NCBI RefSeq assembly: GCF_000718305.1
Contig: NZ_JOFQ01000023.1
Span: 1-64,000, forward strand
Origin: Streptomyces niger
GTDB lineage: Bacteria > Actinomycetota > Actinomycetes > Streptomycetales > Streptomycetaceae
Length of the DNA stretch: 64,000 nt
Reading direction: 5' to 3'
The translations under genes and the position numbers were made by a program. Under the pieces are notes generated by a model. The model was not told the origin of the DNA, did not search any database, and saw only the letters and a list, made by a program, of their open reading frames with translations. Position 1 is the stretch's first letter. The number at the start of each line of letters is the position of its first letter. Shown in pieces: positions 19,744 to 28,888 of the stretch.

Positions 19744-20031
19744 GTGCTCGCGTACACGGTGCGTGGGGAGATGGGGATGACGTTCCCGAGCCACGCTCTG
19801 CTGAGCGAGCCGGCCGACGACGCCGCGGCCTCGGCCGTGATCGAGGCCGACTACACCACGCCGCACGGACCGAGCCTGGAGGCGATCGACCCGGACGGTT
19901 CCCACGCGGCGGTGGCCGCGCTCGCGCTCGCCCGCGAGGCCGTGGCAGCAGGGCTACAGGCCCCCGAGCTGCGGGAGTTCATCCAGGAGCGGCTCGGCGT
20001 CAGGTCACCAGGCGTATCGCCAGCCCGATGA
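19744..20031 (+). CDS. Hypothetical protein, doubtful
   Basis: The forward frame reads ETLFFVVDRARAVVLAYTV and then MTFPSHALLSEPADDAAASA, with an acidic middle and a helical end (AREAVAAGLQAPELREFIQ). GGGGAG precedes ATG 19777, giving an alternative start of about 84 residues. It converges on the MFS gene and overlaps its 3' end by 32 bp. Codon use looks real but I do not recognise the protein; it may be the tail of a lost gene. Confidence 0.35.
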   Translation: MLAYTVRGEMGMTFPSHALLSEPADDAAASAVIEADYTTPHGPSLEAIDPDGSHAAVAALALAREAVAAGLQAPELREFIQERLGVRSPGVSPAR

Positions 20032-21355
20032 GGGCAAGTACTGCGACGCCCAGGACGCTCGCGCTGGCCATGGTCCACAGGTCTTGCAGTCGGCTCTGGC
20101 GGCGCCACCAGTTTCGTACGCTCGGTGCGTCGGCTGCGCCCGCCAGGCACAGCAGCAGGGAGAGACCGGCTCCGAGGAGGCACACTCCCGTCCACCCGGC
20201 GTGGGCATGTACTACGCCGACCAGGGCTGAGCCGATCGCGCCGCCGGCGAAGTAACACGTCATGTACGCCGAGGTGATACGCCCGCGTGCCTCCGGCCGC
20301 AGGGCGTAGATCAGCGATTGGTTGGTGATGTGTACCCCCTGGTGGGCCAGGTCCAAGAGGACGATGCCGACGATGAGTGCGGCCAGATGATGTGCCCCCA
20401 GGGCCAGCAGTCCCCATGAGCCGAGCAGGAGGATGGCTGCCGTCATTGTGGTCAGTGTGGTGCGTCCTCGATCTGCCAGCCGTCCGGCGAGCTGGGCGGC
20501 GACCGCCCCCGCGGCGCCGGCGAGACCGAGCAGCCCGATCTCGCCGTCCGACCAGCCGTAATCGGGGCCGGAGAGGAGGAAGGCCAGCGACGTCCACAAC
20601 GCGCTGAAGCAGGCGAAGGCCAGGAGACCAAGGGCGGCACGGGCTCTGAGCACCGGTTCCTCGACCAGGAGACGTGCGGTGGAGCGCAGCAGTCGCGTGT
20701 AGCGCAGACCGGCCGATGCCTGGAACTGCGGCAGTGCTCGGCGCAGGGCGACGGTGAGAACGAGCATCGCCGCGGTCGCGGCCCAGTACACGGTGCGCCA
20801 GCCGCCGACGGCGGCCAGGGCACCGGATGCCGTGCGGGCCAGGAGCATGCCCAGCACCAGCCCGCTCATGACCGTTCCTACGATCTGGCCGCGTCGGTGC
20901 GGCGCGGCCAGATCGGCGGCGAACGGCACCAGGACCTGGGCGGTCACCGACAGCAGACCGGTCAGCGCGGTGCCCATCAGCAACAGTGGGGCGCTGGGAG
21001 CAACCGCTGTCAGCGCCAGGGAGCACGCCGTGGCCAGCGTCAGGCCGCACACCAGCCGGCGCCGTTCCAGCAGGTCGCCCAGCGGCAGGAGGAAGACCAG
21101 TCCGAGTGCGTATCCGACCTGGGCGACCGTCACCACCAGCGCGGCCGAGGTGGCCGACAGCCCCAGGTCTGCGGCGATGGTGTCCAGCAGCGGCTGGGCG
21201 TAGTAGTTGCTCGCCACGCACAGGCCGACGGCCACGGACATTACGGTGATCGTGCCGCGCCCCGGGCCGTCGGCGGTGGCATTTCCTGCGGGGTGCCCGG
21301 CCGCGCCTGCGGCAGGTGGTGGTTGTGCGGCTGAGGAAGCCGGGAGAGAGGCCAT
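20000..21355 (-). CDS. MFS exporter
   Basis: About 451 residues starting MASLPASSAAQPPP. It shows 12 hydrophobic segments with the MFS loop motif GDLLERRRLVCG between helices 2 and 3 and a second-half counterpart AGRLADRGRTTLTT. The profile resembles the YnfM/Bcr-like or arabinose-efflux group of drug-proton antiporters. It is divergent from a LysR regulator across a 229-bp gap that carries a 28-bp-spaced repeat array, so induction by an exported compound is likely. Confidence 0.9.
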   Translation of the reverse strand: MASLPASSAAQPPPAAGAAGHPAGNATADGPGRGTITVMSVAVGLCVASNYYAQPLLDTIAADLGLSATSAALVVTVAQVGYALGLVFLLPLGDLLERRRLVCGLTLATACSLALTAVAPSAPLLLMGTALTGLLSVTAQVLVPFAADLAAPHRRGQIVGTVMSGLVLGMLLARTASGALAAVGGWRTVYWAATAAMLVLTVALRRALPQFQASAGLRYTRLLRSTARLLVEEPVLRARAALGLLAFACFSALWTSLAFLLSGPDYGWSDGEIGLLGLAGAAGAVAAQLAGRLADRGRTTLTTMTAAILLLGSWGLLALGAHHLAALIVGIVLLDLAHQGVHITNQSLIYALRPEARGRITSAYMTCYFAGGAIGSALVGVVHAHAGWTGVCLLGAGLSLLLCLAGAADAPSVRNWWRRQSRLQDLWTMASASVLGVAVLALIGLAIRLVT

Positions 21356-21366
21356 ATGCGTCGCCT

Positions 21367-21444
21367 TCCGGTGTCGTTCGTCGGCAAAGTACGTCTGTGG
21401 TTTGTCCGTCGGTACACGGAACCTGTGGTGCGTCTGTCGGCACA
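21367..21444. promoter_or_regulatory. Three direct repeats at 28-bp spacing upstream of the MFS gene
   Basis: The sequence TYYGTCGGYAMA occurs ending at 21,388, 21,416 and 21,444, exactly 28 bp apart. The last two copies extend to a 22-bp similarity beginning CTGTGGT. They lie 12-90 bp upstream of the MFS start, in the divergent region shared with the LysR gene. Same-face, regularly spaced sites suggest cooperative binding of a regulator, most simply the neighbouring LysR protein. Confidence 0.6.
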
Positions 21445-21584
21445 GAAAATCTCTGGCTCGTCGGCGATGAGCGGTGCAGTGTCCGCGCCGCCCGTCGGAT
21501 GGGGCCGGTTTCATGCTCTCCGCACTGTTCGCATGAATCCAACAGATGGTTGTCATACGATCGATCGCACTTCACGATGGATGG

Positions 21585-22520
21585 GTGGAACTCCGTCAGC
21601 TCACCTACGTCGTTGCCGTCGCCGAAACGGGCAGCTTCACTCGCGCCGCACACCGCTGTTTCGTGGTTCAGTCCGCGCTCAGTCACCAAATCGCCCGGCT
21701 GGAGCAGGAGTTGGGCACCCGGTTGTTCGAGCGGACGAGCCGGCGGGTGCGGGTGACCGCGGCCGGCGAGGCTTTCCTCGGTCCGGCACGCGAGGCCCTG
21801 GCCGCTGTGGAACGAGCCGGTGCCGAGGCAGTGGCCTGCGGCAGTGAGGTGCGCGGTCAGTTGAGCCTCGGCATCATCGCCCCGCTCACCGCGGTGGATT
21901 TGCCGGGCCTGCTCGCTGCCTACCGCAGCCAGCACCCGGAAGTGCACGTCACCCTGCGTGCCCGGCCGGTCCGGGACTTGTTACAGCAGGTACGCGAGGA
22001 CGCCCTCGACCTCGCATTCGTCGATATGGGACCCGGCCGGCTTCCCACCGGACTGGCCGGGCGGGAGCTCGCACACGAAGACCTGGTCGCCATCGTCCCG
22101 CACGGACACCGGCTGGCCGATACGGCGCAGGCTACGCTCGGTCGGCTGGCCGAGGAAACAATGGTCGACATGCCTCCGGGCTCCGGCATCCGCCGGCACA
22201 ACGACACGGCGTTCGCGACGGCGGGCGTTCCCCGCACCGTCGCCTTCGAGGCCGACACCATGGCGCTGCTGGAGGAGCTCGTGGGGCGCGGCCTGGGCAC
22301 AGGTCTGGTACCCGCTGCCGCCGCCACGCGCATGCCCCAGGTGAGCGCGGTAACCGTGACGGATGTGGCCCCGCGAACGGTGAGCGCCGTCTGGAAGGCT
22401 TCCACGGCAACACCCGCTGCCCGTGCCTTCCTCCAACTCCTGCAGCACCACATACCGTACATGTCTCCCTCTTTTCCAGAGGGAGATGCTCCAGGAACGG
22501 CCCGAGGCGCGCCGAGCTGA
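21585..22520 (+). CDS. LysR-family regulator
   Basis: About 311 residues from GTG 21585 (VELRQLTYVVAVAETGSF). The HTH is FTRAAHRCFVVQSALSHQ and ARLEQELGTRLFERTSRRVR. The co-inducer domain follows (GQLSLGIIAPLTAVDLPGLL; GRGLGTGLVPAAAATRM). It is divergent from the MFS exporter and probably controls it through the repeat array at 21,367-21,444. Confidence 0.92.
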   Translation: MELRQLTYVVAVAETGSFTRAAHRCFVVQSALSHQIARLEQELGTRLFERTSRRVRVTAAGEAFLGPAREALAAVERAGAEAVACGSEVRGQLSLGIIAPLTAVDLPGLLAAYRSQHPEVHVTLRARPVRDLLQQVREDALDLAFVDMGPGRLPTGLAGRELAHEDLVAIVPHGHRLADTAQATLGRLAEETMVDMPPGSGIRRHNDTAFATAGVPRTVAFEADTMALLEELVGRGLGTGLVPAAAATRMPQVSAVTVTDVAPRTVSAVWKASTATPAARAFLQLLQHHIPYMSPSFPEGDAPGTARGAPS

Positions 22521-22609
22521 GATACCGGCCGGGGCCGGCCACCCGTACGAGTCGCGGGCAGCAGGCAGCTTCGAGCTCAGCTCGCGAGCATCAGCCGTCC
22601 GCCCACAGC

Positions 22610-22868
22610 TGTTTCGAGCACCAGGTGCGGCACGACGACTCCCGAGACACCGAAGAGATCACCGACCAGCTCGCTTCCCTGACCATGCCGGTCCGTATCC
22701 TCCGGGGCGAGCGTGACCAGTGGCAGCCGCTGGCCTACGCGCGCCGGCTCGCCGAGGACATCCCCCGGCGCCCGCCTCACCGTCACCCCCAGGGCCGGAC
22801 GCTTCTTGATGGAGGACGCACCCGAGCGTGTCACGGAAGAGATCCTCGACTTCCTTGCCGACCAGTAG
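22610..22868 (+). pseudogene. Alpha/beta-hydrolase C-terminal fragment
   Basis: The frame reads RHDDSRDTEEITDQLASL and MPVRILRGERDQWQPLAYAR, the strand holding the catalytic Asp of alpha/beta hydrolases. After an extra C in a run near 22,764 the next frame continues TPRAGRFLMEDAPERVTEEI and ends LDFLADQ. The catalytic His position appears as Arg/Gly (RAGRF instead of xxGHF), and the N-terminal nucleophile half is missing. Confidence 0.6.
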
Positions 22869-22876
22869 TCCTGTGG

Positions 22877-23510
22877 TCACCGCAAGACGGCCTGGAGGAG
22901 CGGTATGGAGCTCCCCGCGCGATCCGGCGCCGGTGGGCCTCCAAGCGCCCGGGCGGTGGCGGACCGGGCGACCAGGAGCACGTGCATGCGGACCTGTCGG
23001 CCCATGAACAGGATCTTCATGAGTGCGTCGACGGCCGGGGAGGTCTTCGGGTCGCCGGACTCGCGGATCTTGTCCCAGTAGCGTGCCAGCTGCCGCATGG
23101 TGGCGTTGACCTCTTCGCGCAGGATCAGCAAGCCGCGGGCCGATGGCGTCGGGGTCGGCGTCTGGCCCGAGTTGGTCAGCGACGCGGACCCTGCGCCGGC
23201 CTTCCATGCCGAGCTGGACCAGGGCGTCGTGGATGTCGGCGATGTCGGCGCAGTAGGTGACGCCCTGGATGCCGCGGGCCCAGGGGTGGGAGATCCGCTT
23301 GGTGTCGAGGACGAACGCGAGCGAGCCGTGGTGGAGCATCTGGCAGGTGAGGGAGCGCAGGGTCACCGACTTGCCGCCGCCGGTGGAGGCGTTGACCAGG
23401 ATGTGCGGGGACTCCGCGTCCAGGTCGACGGAGACGATGCGGCCGCCGGCGCCGATGCCGATGACGGGTGCGGACTCCGGGGCCTTGGCCACCAGCTCCC
23501 GCCGTTCATC
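22877..23510 (-). pseudogene. FtsK/SpoIIIE-type conjugal DNA translocase fragment
   Basis: Two reverse frames give the ATPase core of the actinomycete Tra/FtsK translocase: GRIVSVDLDAESPHILVNAS, the Walker A TGGGKSVTLRSL, DTKRISHPWARGIQGVTYC, REEVNATMRQLARYWDKIRE, and VDALMKILFMGRQVRMHVLL. Such proteins pump double-stranded DNA during Streptomyces conjugation. A frameshift splits the fragment between Walker A and the B-like region, and the membrane N-terminus and the gamma/winged-helix end are missing. The 5' side is cut by the transposase fragment at about 23,518. Confidence 0.8.
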
Positions 23511-23517
23511 CCCCAGC

Positions 23518-23846
23518 CTTGCAGCCGCCACCTGCGCGCCGCCGGCCTCGGGGCCCTGGCGGACCTGGGCTTTAGCGGCCTGGACAACGACGTACTCGAC
23601 CCTGTGATCGTCACCGGCTTCCACGCCACCCGCACCCACAAGCTCACCCCCGGCCAGAAGACCGCCAACCGCGTACTCGCCAACGGACGCGCACCGGCCG
23701 AGCACGGCTTCGCCCACCTCAAGAATTGGCGGGTCCTCACCAAACTCCGCACCGACCCGGCCCGCGCCTCCTGCCACCTGCCACCTGCCACCTGCGCGCC
23801 CTGCTCGTCCTGCTCGTCCTGACGAACCTCGAAGTCAACCGCTGAG
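23518..23846 (+). pseudogene. DDE transposase C-terminal fragment (HARBI1/DDE_Tnp_4 type)
   Basis: The forward frame reads LGALADLGFSGLDNDV, PVIVTGFHATRTHKLTPG, QKTANRVLANGRAPAEHGFA and HLKNWRVLTKLRTDPA, the usual C-terminus of Streptomyces IS5/DDE_Tnp_4 elements with the final catalytic Glu in EHGF. The end RALLVLLVLTNLEVNR is in another frame: 7-bp (CTGCCAC) repeats and a duplicated 9-bp CTGCTCGTC separate them. The N-terminal part and the inverted repeats are not seen. Confidence 0.75.
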
Positions 23847-23965
23847 GGATCCGCTCAGCAGGCAGTCGCCCACGGCGAATTGGAGTGTTCCGGTACCGGG
23901 CGTACTGGCCCACTGCCAGTGGCCCATTGAGCCGGCCCCGTCCGGTCCCCTGGAACCGGTGTGCG

Positions 23966-24847
23966 TCAGGGCTGAATGGTTTCCAGGTCCTCGAGGAGGC
24001 TGGAGTGGGTCGGCTGCCACCCGAGGGCATCGCGGGTGTGGGCGCTGGACGCCGGCTGGTCCATGGCGAAGATCGGGCCGAACGGGCCGAAGTTCTCCTG
24101 CGGAACCTCCTCGACCGGCAGGCCCAGTCGCCGACCGATGACGGTCGCGATGTCCCGCACCGCGTCGCCCTCGTCGGCGACGGCGTGCCAGGCCGTCCCG
24201 GCCGGTGCGGACTCAAGGGCCAGCCGGAACAGGACGGCTGCGTCGAGCGCGTGCACGGCCGGCCAGCGCTGGGTGCCGTCGCCCGGGTAGCCGGCCACCC
24301 CGGTGCGGCGCGCTTGATCGGTCAACAGGCCGGCGAATCCGCCCTGGCCCTCGTTGTGGACCGTGCGCGGCATGCGGACAGCCGTGCTGCGCACACCGCG
24401 CGAGGCGAGGTCCAGCAGCGCGTTGACCGAACGGCCCCGACCGCCCACCGGTCCGTCGGTCGGCAGCGGATCGGCCTCGGTGGAGGCGCGTCCCGGCACC
24501 CAGGGCGTCCCGGAGACCGTGACGATCGGGCGGTCGCTTCCGATGAGTTCCTGTCCCAGCGTGGCGAGAGCGGCGCTCTCCTCGGCAATGGCCTGCGCGA
24601 GAGCGTCCGGACTGCCGTAGTCGCGTCCGAACGCCAGACTGATCACGCCGTCGCACTGCGCTGCGCCGGACCGCAGGACGTCGAGGTCCGCCAGGTCTCC
24701 TCGCAGCACCTTGGCACCAGCACGTTCAAGGGCCTGCGCGGAGCCGTCCGAGCGAGCCAGTGCGAGAACGGTGTGGCCGTTGCCGAGGAGTTCGGCGACG
24801 ACGGCGGAGCCGATGGTGCCGGTACCGCCGGTGACGAAGACATGCAT
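23966..24847 (-). CDS. SDR/NmrA-like NAD(P)-binding protein
   Basis: About 293 residues from ATG 24847 (GGGAGAG upstream). MHVFVTGGTGTIGSAVVAEL is the nucleotide-binding start of atypical/extended SDRs. The middle has VTVSGTPWVPG and VRMPRTVHNEGQGGF, and the substrate end is WHAVADEGDAVRDIATVIGR. The canonical Tyr-x-x-x-Lys is not evident, as in NmrA-like redox sensors and some epimerases. It is divergent from a TetR regulator, with two operator palindromes between them. Confidence 0.87.
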   Translation of the reverse strand: MHVFVTGGTGTIGSAVVAELLGNGHTVLALARSDGSAQALERAGAKVLRGDLADLDVLRSGAAQCDGVISLAFGRDYGSPDALAQAIAEESAALATLGQELIGSDRPIVTVSGTPWVPGRASTEADPLPTDGPVGGRGRSVNALLDLASRGVRSTAVRMPRTVHNEGQGGFAGLLTDQARRTGVAGYPGDGTQRWPAVHALDAAVLFRLALESAPAGTAWHAVADEGDAVRDIATVIGRRLGLPVEEVPQENFGPFGPIFAMDQPASSAHTRDALGWQPTHSSLLEDLETIQP

Positions 24848-24861
24848 GAGCTCTCCCTGAA

Positions 24862-24923
24862 AGTGATGGGACCATTGTCCCATCACTGACCCTACACGGT
24901 GACGGGACAGGTGTCCCATCACC
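24862..24923. promoter_or_regulatory. Tandem TetR operators
   Basis: Two 26-bp palindromes lie between the SDR and TetR genes. The first (24,862-24,887) has perfect arms AGTGATGGGAC / GTCCCATCACT around CATT. The second (24,898-24,923) has arms GGTGACGGGAC / GTCCCATCACC around AGGT, with one mismatch. The centres are 36 bp apart. They leave little other space, so the TetR protein likely represses both promoters. Confidence 0.85.
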
Positions 24924-24935
24924 TATCCTGGTCGC

Positions 24936-25514
24936 ATGGCTAGATGGCAACCGGGGGCGACCCAGCGACTCGTCGTTGCGGCCGTCGACCTGTTCACCGA
25001 GCAGGGGTACGACGCCACCACGGTGACGCAGATCGCCGAGCGCGCAGGTGTCACCAAGAGCACCTTCTTCCGGCACTTCTCCGACAAGCGCGAGCTACTG
25101 GTCGCCGGCCAGGAGACGCTCAGCAGGCTGCTCGCCGAGGGCATTACCGAGGCCCCTGCGAGCGCCAGCCCGCTCCAGGCGGTAGCAGCCGGTCTCGAGC
25201 GCGCATCGAGCGCCATGGGACCAGCGAACCGCGAACTCGGCCCCCGCCTCAAAGCAGCTGTGGCAGCCAGCACCGAACTACAAGAGCGCGACGCCCTCAA
25301 GAGCGTCGGCCTCGCGGCCGCCATGACAGCCGCGCTCATCGCCCGTGGCGTCCCCGACCCGACCGCGCACCTCGCGGGCGAGCTGGGAGTCCTCGCGTTC
25401 AAGCGGGGATACGCCCAGTGGTCCGAAAGCGATCGTGATGACACAGAAGGGCTCGCGCCACATGCACTGGCAGCCCTGGAAGACCTGCGTGCGGCAACCG
25501 CATCGCTGGGCTGA
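24936..25514 (+). CDS. TetR-family regulator
   Basis: 192 residues. The N-terminal HTH reads AVDLFTEQGYDATTVTQIAE and RAGVTKSTFFRHFSDKREL, as is typical for the family. The C-terminal ligand domain is short, alanine-rich and unassigned. It is divergent from the SDR gene and controls it, on the evidence of two intervening palindromes. TetR/SDR pairs usually answer to a small lipophilic or electrophilic compound. Confidence 0.92.
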   Translation: MARWQPGATQRLVVAAVDLFTEQGYDATTVTQIAERAGVTKSTFFRHFSDKRELLVAGQETLSRLLAEGITEAPASASPLQAVAAGLERASSAMGPANRELGPRLKAAVAASTELQERDALKSVGLAAAMTAALIARGVPDPTAHLAGELGVLAFKRGYAQWSESDRDDTEGLAPHALAALEDLRAATASLG

Positions 25515-25932
25515 TCCATGCCGTTCGGCTGTCGGCACCATGGGCGCTGCGGCGCCCGTCGACTGCCTCCGAGACGCCCGGCTCTTCCTGACAGACCTCC
25601 AAGCCAATCGCTGACAGATGACCTACTGCGCAGACAGTCACCCAGGACCAGCGTGAGCCCCCGAGAGCCGGTCACGCCACCCCTTTGACCTGTGGTTTCA
25701 AGTTGGCGGAGGCACAGCGCGCGTCATCGCACCGCCGCGCCGTACCGGATGCGCACCCCTGCGGGCGGGTGCCTGTACCACGCACCCCCTTGTCCATGGT
25801 CTGTCCGGCGGCTGCGGCAGGTGCGGCCAAGGGGAAACGTGCTGGTAGCGAAGCTGGTCAAAGGACAACGCAGGGCCGGCCGGGCGCTCGGTGTACTCGG
25901 GCCGGGGGGTGTGCATCCGGTGCGGTGCATCA
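25515..25932. other. Gene-poor stretch
   Basis: No frame here shows a recognisable motif, and no ribosome binding site marks a start. I see no repeat or hairpin. It separates the TetR/SDR module from the conjugation-type genes. Confidence 0.4.
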
Positions 25933-26259
25933 TCACCACAGCCACGCGGTGGAGTGCCGCATCCGGGACAGGGCGCGCGCCTCCCGGCGCGCGGCGGCAC
26001 TGCTGATGCGGTGCGGGCGGGGCCGGGGCCGGGGCTGGCGGGACTCCCCGGCTACAAGGCGGCGGATCCCGGTCGCCTTGAGCCGCCTGCGCTGCTCGCG
26101 CAGTTCCTTCTTCTTCTGCGCCTCACTCTTCGGCTCCGGGGGCCTCTTCCGGATTGGCTCCCAGGACGGCGGCCCGTACGAGGCAGCGCGCTCGCGGACG
26201 CCGTCCTTCACCAGGGCGGCAACGGCCTCGATCTTCGGATCTTCCGGCGGCGTGGTCAC
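25933..26259 (-). CDS. Small hypothetical protein of the conjugative-element region
   Basis: 108 residues: MTTPPEDPKIEAVAALVKDG, then VRERAASYGPPSWEP, a very basic helix (KSEAQKKKELREQRRRLKAT) and an Arg-rich tail. Its ATG overlaps the previous gene's stop by 4 bp (ATGA), indicating an operon. It shares the motif GxRERAxxxGP with the gene just upstream, so the two look like diverged tandem copies. No function is recognised; the charge suggests nucleic-acid binding. Confidence 0.55.
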   Translation of the reverse strand: MTTPPEDPKIEAVAALVKDGVRERAASYGPPSWEPIRKRPPEPKSEAQKKKELREQRRRLKATGIRRLVAGESRQPRPRPRPHRISSAAARREARALSRMRHSTAWLW

Positions 26260-26540
26260 GTCACTCCTCCAGTTGATGTGCCCCGGCCCGTCGCGGGCGG
26301 AAGGCCGGGCTGTTGGGTCTGCGGAGGCGTGGGCGCTGCCGGTGCCGACTGCGTCCGGGGGCCATGGGCCAGAGCGCGCTCCCGTATGCCGCCCTGGAGT
26401 TTGGCGGCCATCTTGGCGGCTGCCTCGAACACCCGCCGGATCTGCTCCACCGTGGCGACGTCGGTCGTCTGCTCCTGGTTCCGGCCGGCCTTCCCGTCCG
26501 TGCGGGACGGCCGCGGGCGGGATCTCGGGGCGGCGGGCAC
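26256..26540 (-). CDS. Small hypothetical protein, paralogue of its neighbour
   Basis: Up to 94 residues; the start is uncertain (GTG 26540, no clear ribosome binding site). The core TTDVATVEQIRRVFEAAAKM is followed by LQGGIRERALAHGPRTQ, which parallels DGVRERAASYGPPSW in the downstream gene. The C-terminus is proline- and glutamine-rich. It lies 69 bp after the relaxase remnant on the same strand, so it was probably part of the transfer operon. Confidence 0.5.
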   Translation of the reverse strand: MPAAPRSRPRPSRTDGKAGRNQEQTTDVATVEQIRRVFEAAAKMAAKLQGGIRERALAHGPRTQSAPAAPTPPQTQQPGLPPATGRGTSTGGVT

Positions 26541-26608
26541 GGCGACGGTGTGCGGTAGGGAGCGGGAACCCAGTCGGCGCGAGCGGCGGACCGCGTGGGC
26601 CCGGGCCG

Positions 26609-28120
26609 TCAGTGCGCCGGCGGCGAGGCGGGCCCGCTCGTACGGGCCCGCTCGTACGGGGCCTTCGTGCGGGCGCGGGTCAGTGGGCGCAGCACGGGCT
26701 GGTCGTCGATCTGGCGCGGGTAGAGCGCCCGCAGGTCGGCGCTCATCATCCGTCCTATCGGGCGGGTGTAGTTATCGACGGCCGTCTGCACGATCTGTTC
26801 GTCCAAGCCGGGTTGGTGGGGGCGGCCGCGCAGGACGTAGGCACGGTGGCGGCGGGCTTCGGCGAGCAGGTGCCGGCGGCGGAAGGCGCCACGCATCACG
26901 TACACCACGGCGGCGACCTCGACGGCGGCCAGGGCGACATCGACCACCGGCCGCACCCGTGCCCACACTGCGGCGGCCGCCGCCCGCGCCCGCTCCGCCA
27001 GCCGGTAGAGGACGCAAGCGCCGAATGCCCGGATCGCCGAGGCCCGCCAGCCGTCGCGCAGCTCGGACAGCGACCGCGTCACCTTGCGCTTCGGCGGGCG
27101 CGTCTGGTCGGCGGCCTGCCGGTCCAGCGCGTAGGCGGCCCGCTCGCCCGGCGAGTGCCCCTGCGCTTCTTCGTAGTCAGCCACGAAGACGGGCAGCACG
27201 TCCGCGATCTGCTGGCGACGGGTCGACTGCCAGCCAATCAGCCGCTGGTCGATTCCGGCGATCTCCAAGACCGGCCGCCTGCCGGACGTCACCTCGCGCG
27301 GCTCCCACGCCCACCCCAGCCGCGCGGAGACCTCCTCCATGAAGTGGAGGGTGTAGAGCGTGCTGGCCGCCACGATGTGCTGCAGCATCGAATCCGCCGA
27401 CAGGTTCCCCACGTCCCCTTGTCGTCCGGCCGCCGGGCGCGAATCGAGACGACCGCATGATCGTGCAGTAGTGGCTTCTCGGCCCTGGACTCGTAGTGCC
27501 GGAACACCTCGACGATCAGCCCGTCCCGAATCGAGGCGCGGTACTTGCCGCCACTCCCCCAGCGGATCTCGGCGACGGACTCCTCCAGCCACTTCGCGGA
27601 TCTCGGCGACGGACTCCTCCAGCCACTTCAGGGTCTTGTCCCGGGCGCTGTCCTGGCACAGCTCCAGCACCAGGCGGTGGTCGTCGTCCAGCAGCGCCCA
27701 CGCGATCTGCGCGGTCTACGGCGCCCGGAACACCAGATCCATCGCCAGCCAGGGCGACCGTTCCTTCGCCGCCTCGGTGCGCTTTGGCTTGTTGTGCTCG
27801 ATGGGCCGGCCCAGCACGGTGGCCCGCCACGCCTGGGCCGGGCTCTTGCCCTCCTTAAGGCGCTCGCGTTCGATCGATCCGGCCGGCGTCCGGGTGCCGG
27901 CCTCCTCCAAGGAGCAGTTCGGCCTGTCGCCCGGTCACCACATCCCAGGTGCGAGACCGACCGCGGCCAGGCCCCGGCCCCTCCAGAACCCTGGCGGGAC
28001 GCCCGCTGTGTCCTGGGCGGCGCGCAGCGGCATGCCCGCAGGACGGTGGCTGTCGCCGACCAGCACGCCCTGGCAGTAGTACGGCCACCCTCCCGGGCCG
28101 ATCTTCGCTTCGCTCAGCAT
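26609..28120 (-). pseudogene. MobF/TrwC-type conjugative relaxase remnant
   Basis: Joined across frames the product begins MLSEAKIGPGGWPYYCQGV and continues with QAWRATVLGRPIEHNKPKRT, RSPWLAMDLVFRAP, LLHDHAVVSIRARRPD, SADSMLQHIVAASTLYTLHF and EEVSARLGWAWEPREV. This is the TrwC relaxase domain of Streptomyces conjugative plasmids; HDHAVVS is its metal-binding histidine motif. Lesions: a frameshift near 27,930, a TAG at 27,716, a 34-bp tandem duplication at 27,562-27,629 and a one-base deletion near 27,410. The C-terminal 260 codons (QTRPPKRKVTRSLSEL...) are open. The helicase domain typical of full TraA is absent. Confidence 0.8.
27562..27629. repeat. 34-bp tandem duplication in the relaxase gene
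   Basis: Two identical adjacent 34-bp units (27,562-27,595 and 27,596-27,629), beginning GCGGATCTCGGCGACGG. The unit encodes the KWLEESVAEIR region; because 34 is not a multiple of three, the extra copy shifts the frame. Confidence 0.9.
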
Positions 28121-28462
28121 CCGGCCATGGAACCCCGCCTGCGACCTGCACAAAAGCGTGATCCGGGGTACTTCCCGCTGGGCGGGAAGCCATCGTCAGA
28201 TCTTTGCCTGGAGCCCGCCAGGCGGGCCGCTGCGCCAGCGGTATGCGGTGCCCATCAGCCCCTCTGCCACTCACCGGGACGCGTCTCAACACCTCGCTGC
28301 GGCCGGTCCGGCTTTGCACACCGAGGGGAAGTCAGCCGATGCCATTGCCGCGGCTGCGAGGCAGCCCGGCTCATGCCGGGGAGCGAGGTAGGCGGGCGCT
28401 CTACGACACCGGCTGACGGCCTCGTGCGAATGCTGCGCGACGCCAGGAAGGGCTGGGCACCG
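28121..28462. other. Gap between relaxase and ligase remnants
   Basis: No recognisable coding sequence. It should hold the relaxase gene's promoter and possibly an oriT, but no clear nic-site inverted repeat is seen by eye. Confidence 0.3.
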
Positions 28463-28888
28463 TCAGCTCGCTGCAGGGGTGTTGCCCTGTCCGAAGCGCG
28501 GCACGTCGGCCGGGCTGAGATCCGCGCGGGGTCGGAGCATCCGGAGCGGGTGCCGCCACCGGCCGGCTCCGTTCAGGGAGACTTCAGCACTGATCTCCAC
28601 GACCAGCTCGGGGCGGGTGAGGGTGGGGGTGAGCGTCTTGCCTGTTCCCCAGCCCGCGCTGAACGTACGGCCCGTCCAAGGATGTCCCGGTCCTGCGGGG
28701 GCGAGCTGAGTGGCAAGGACGCGAGCGAGGGTAGCCGTCAGCTGGGTGGTGCGGCCGGCATAGCGCAGGCGGCCGGCCGCATCGAGGCGGCCGAGCAGGA
28801 CCGTGCCGGGCCGGGCCAGGGAGCCGGTGACGGCGCCGACGATCGCCTCGGTGGACTCGCGTACGCGGTACTTCCGCCCGGCCGACAC
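28463..28888 (-). pseudogene. ATP-dependent DNA ligase, C-terminal (OB-fold) fragment
   Basis: The frame reads KYRVRESTEAIVGAVTGSL, RPGTVLLGRLDAAGRLRYAG, GHPWTGRTFSAGWGTGK and PELVVEISAEVSLNGAGRWR, ending HPLRMLRPRADLSPADVP. This is the C-terminal half of the small actinomycete ATP-dependent DNA ligases, from motif V to the OB fold. The catalytic half is missing here; a fragment with the KWDG lysine motif sits at 29,304-29,435 on the same strand. Confidence 0.75.
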
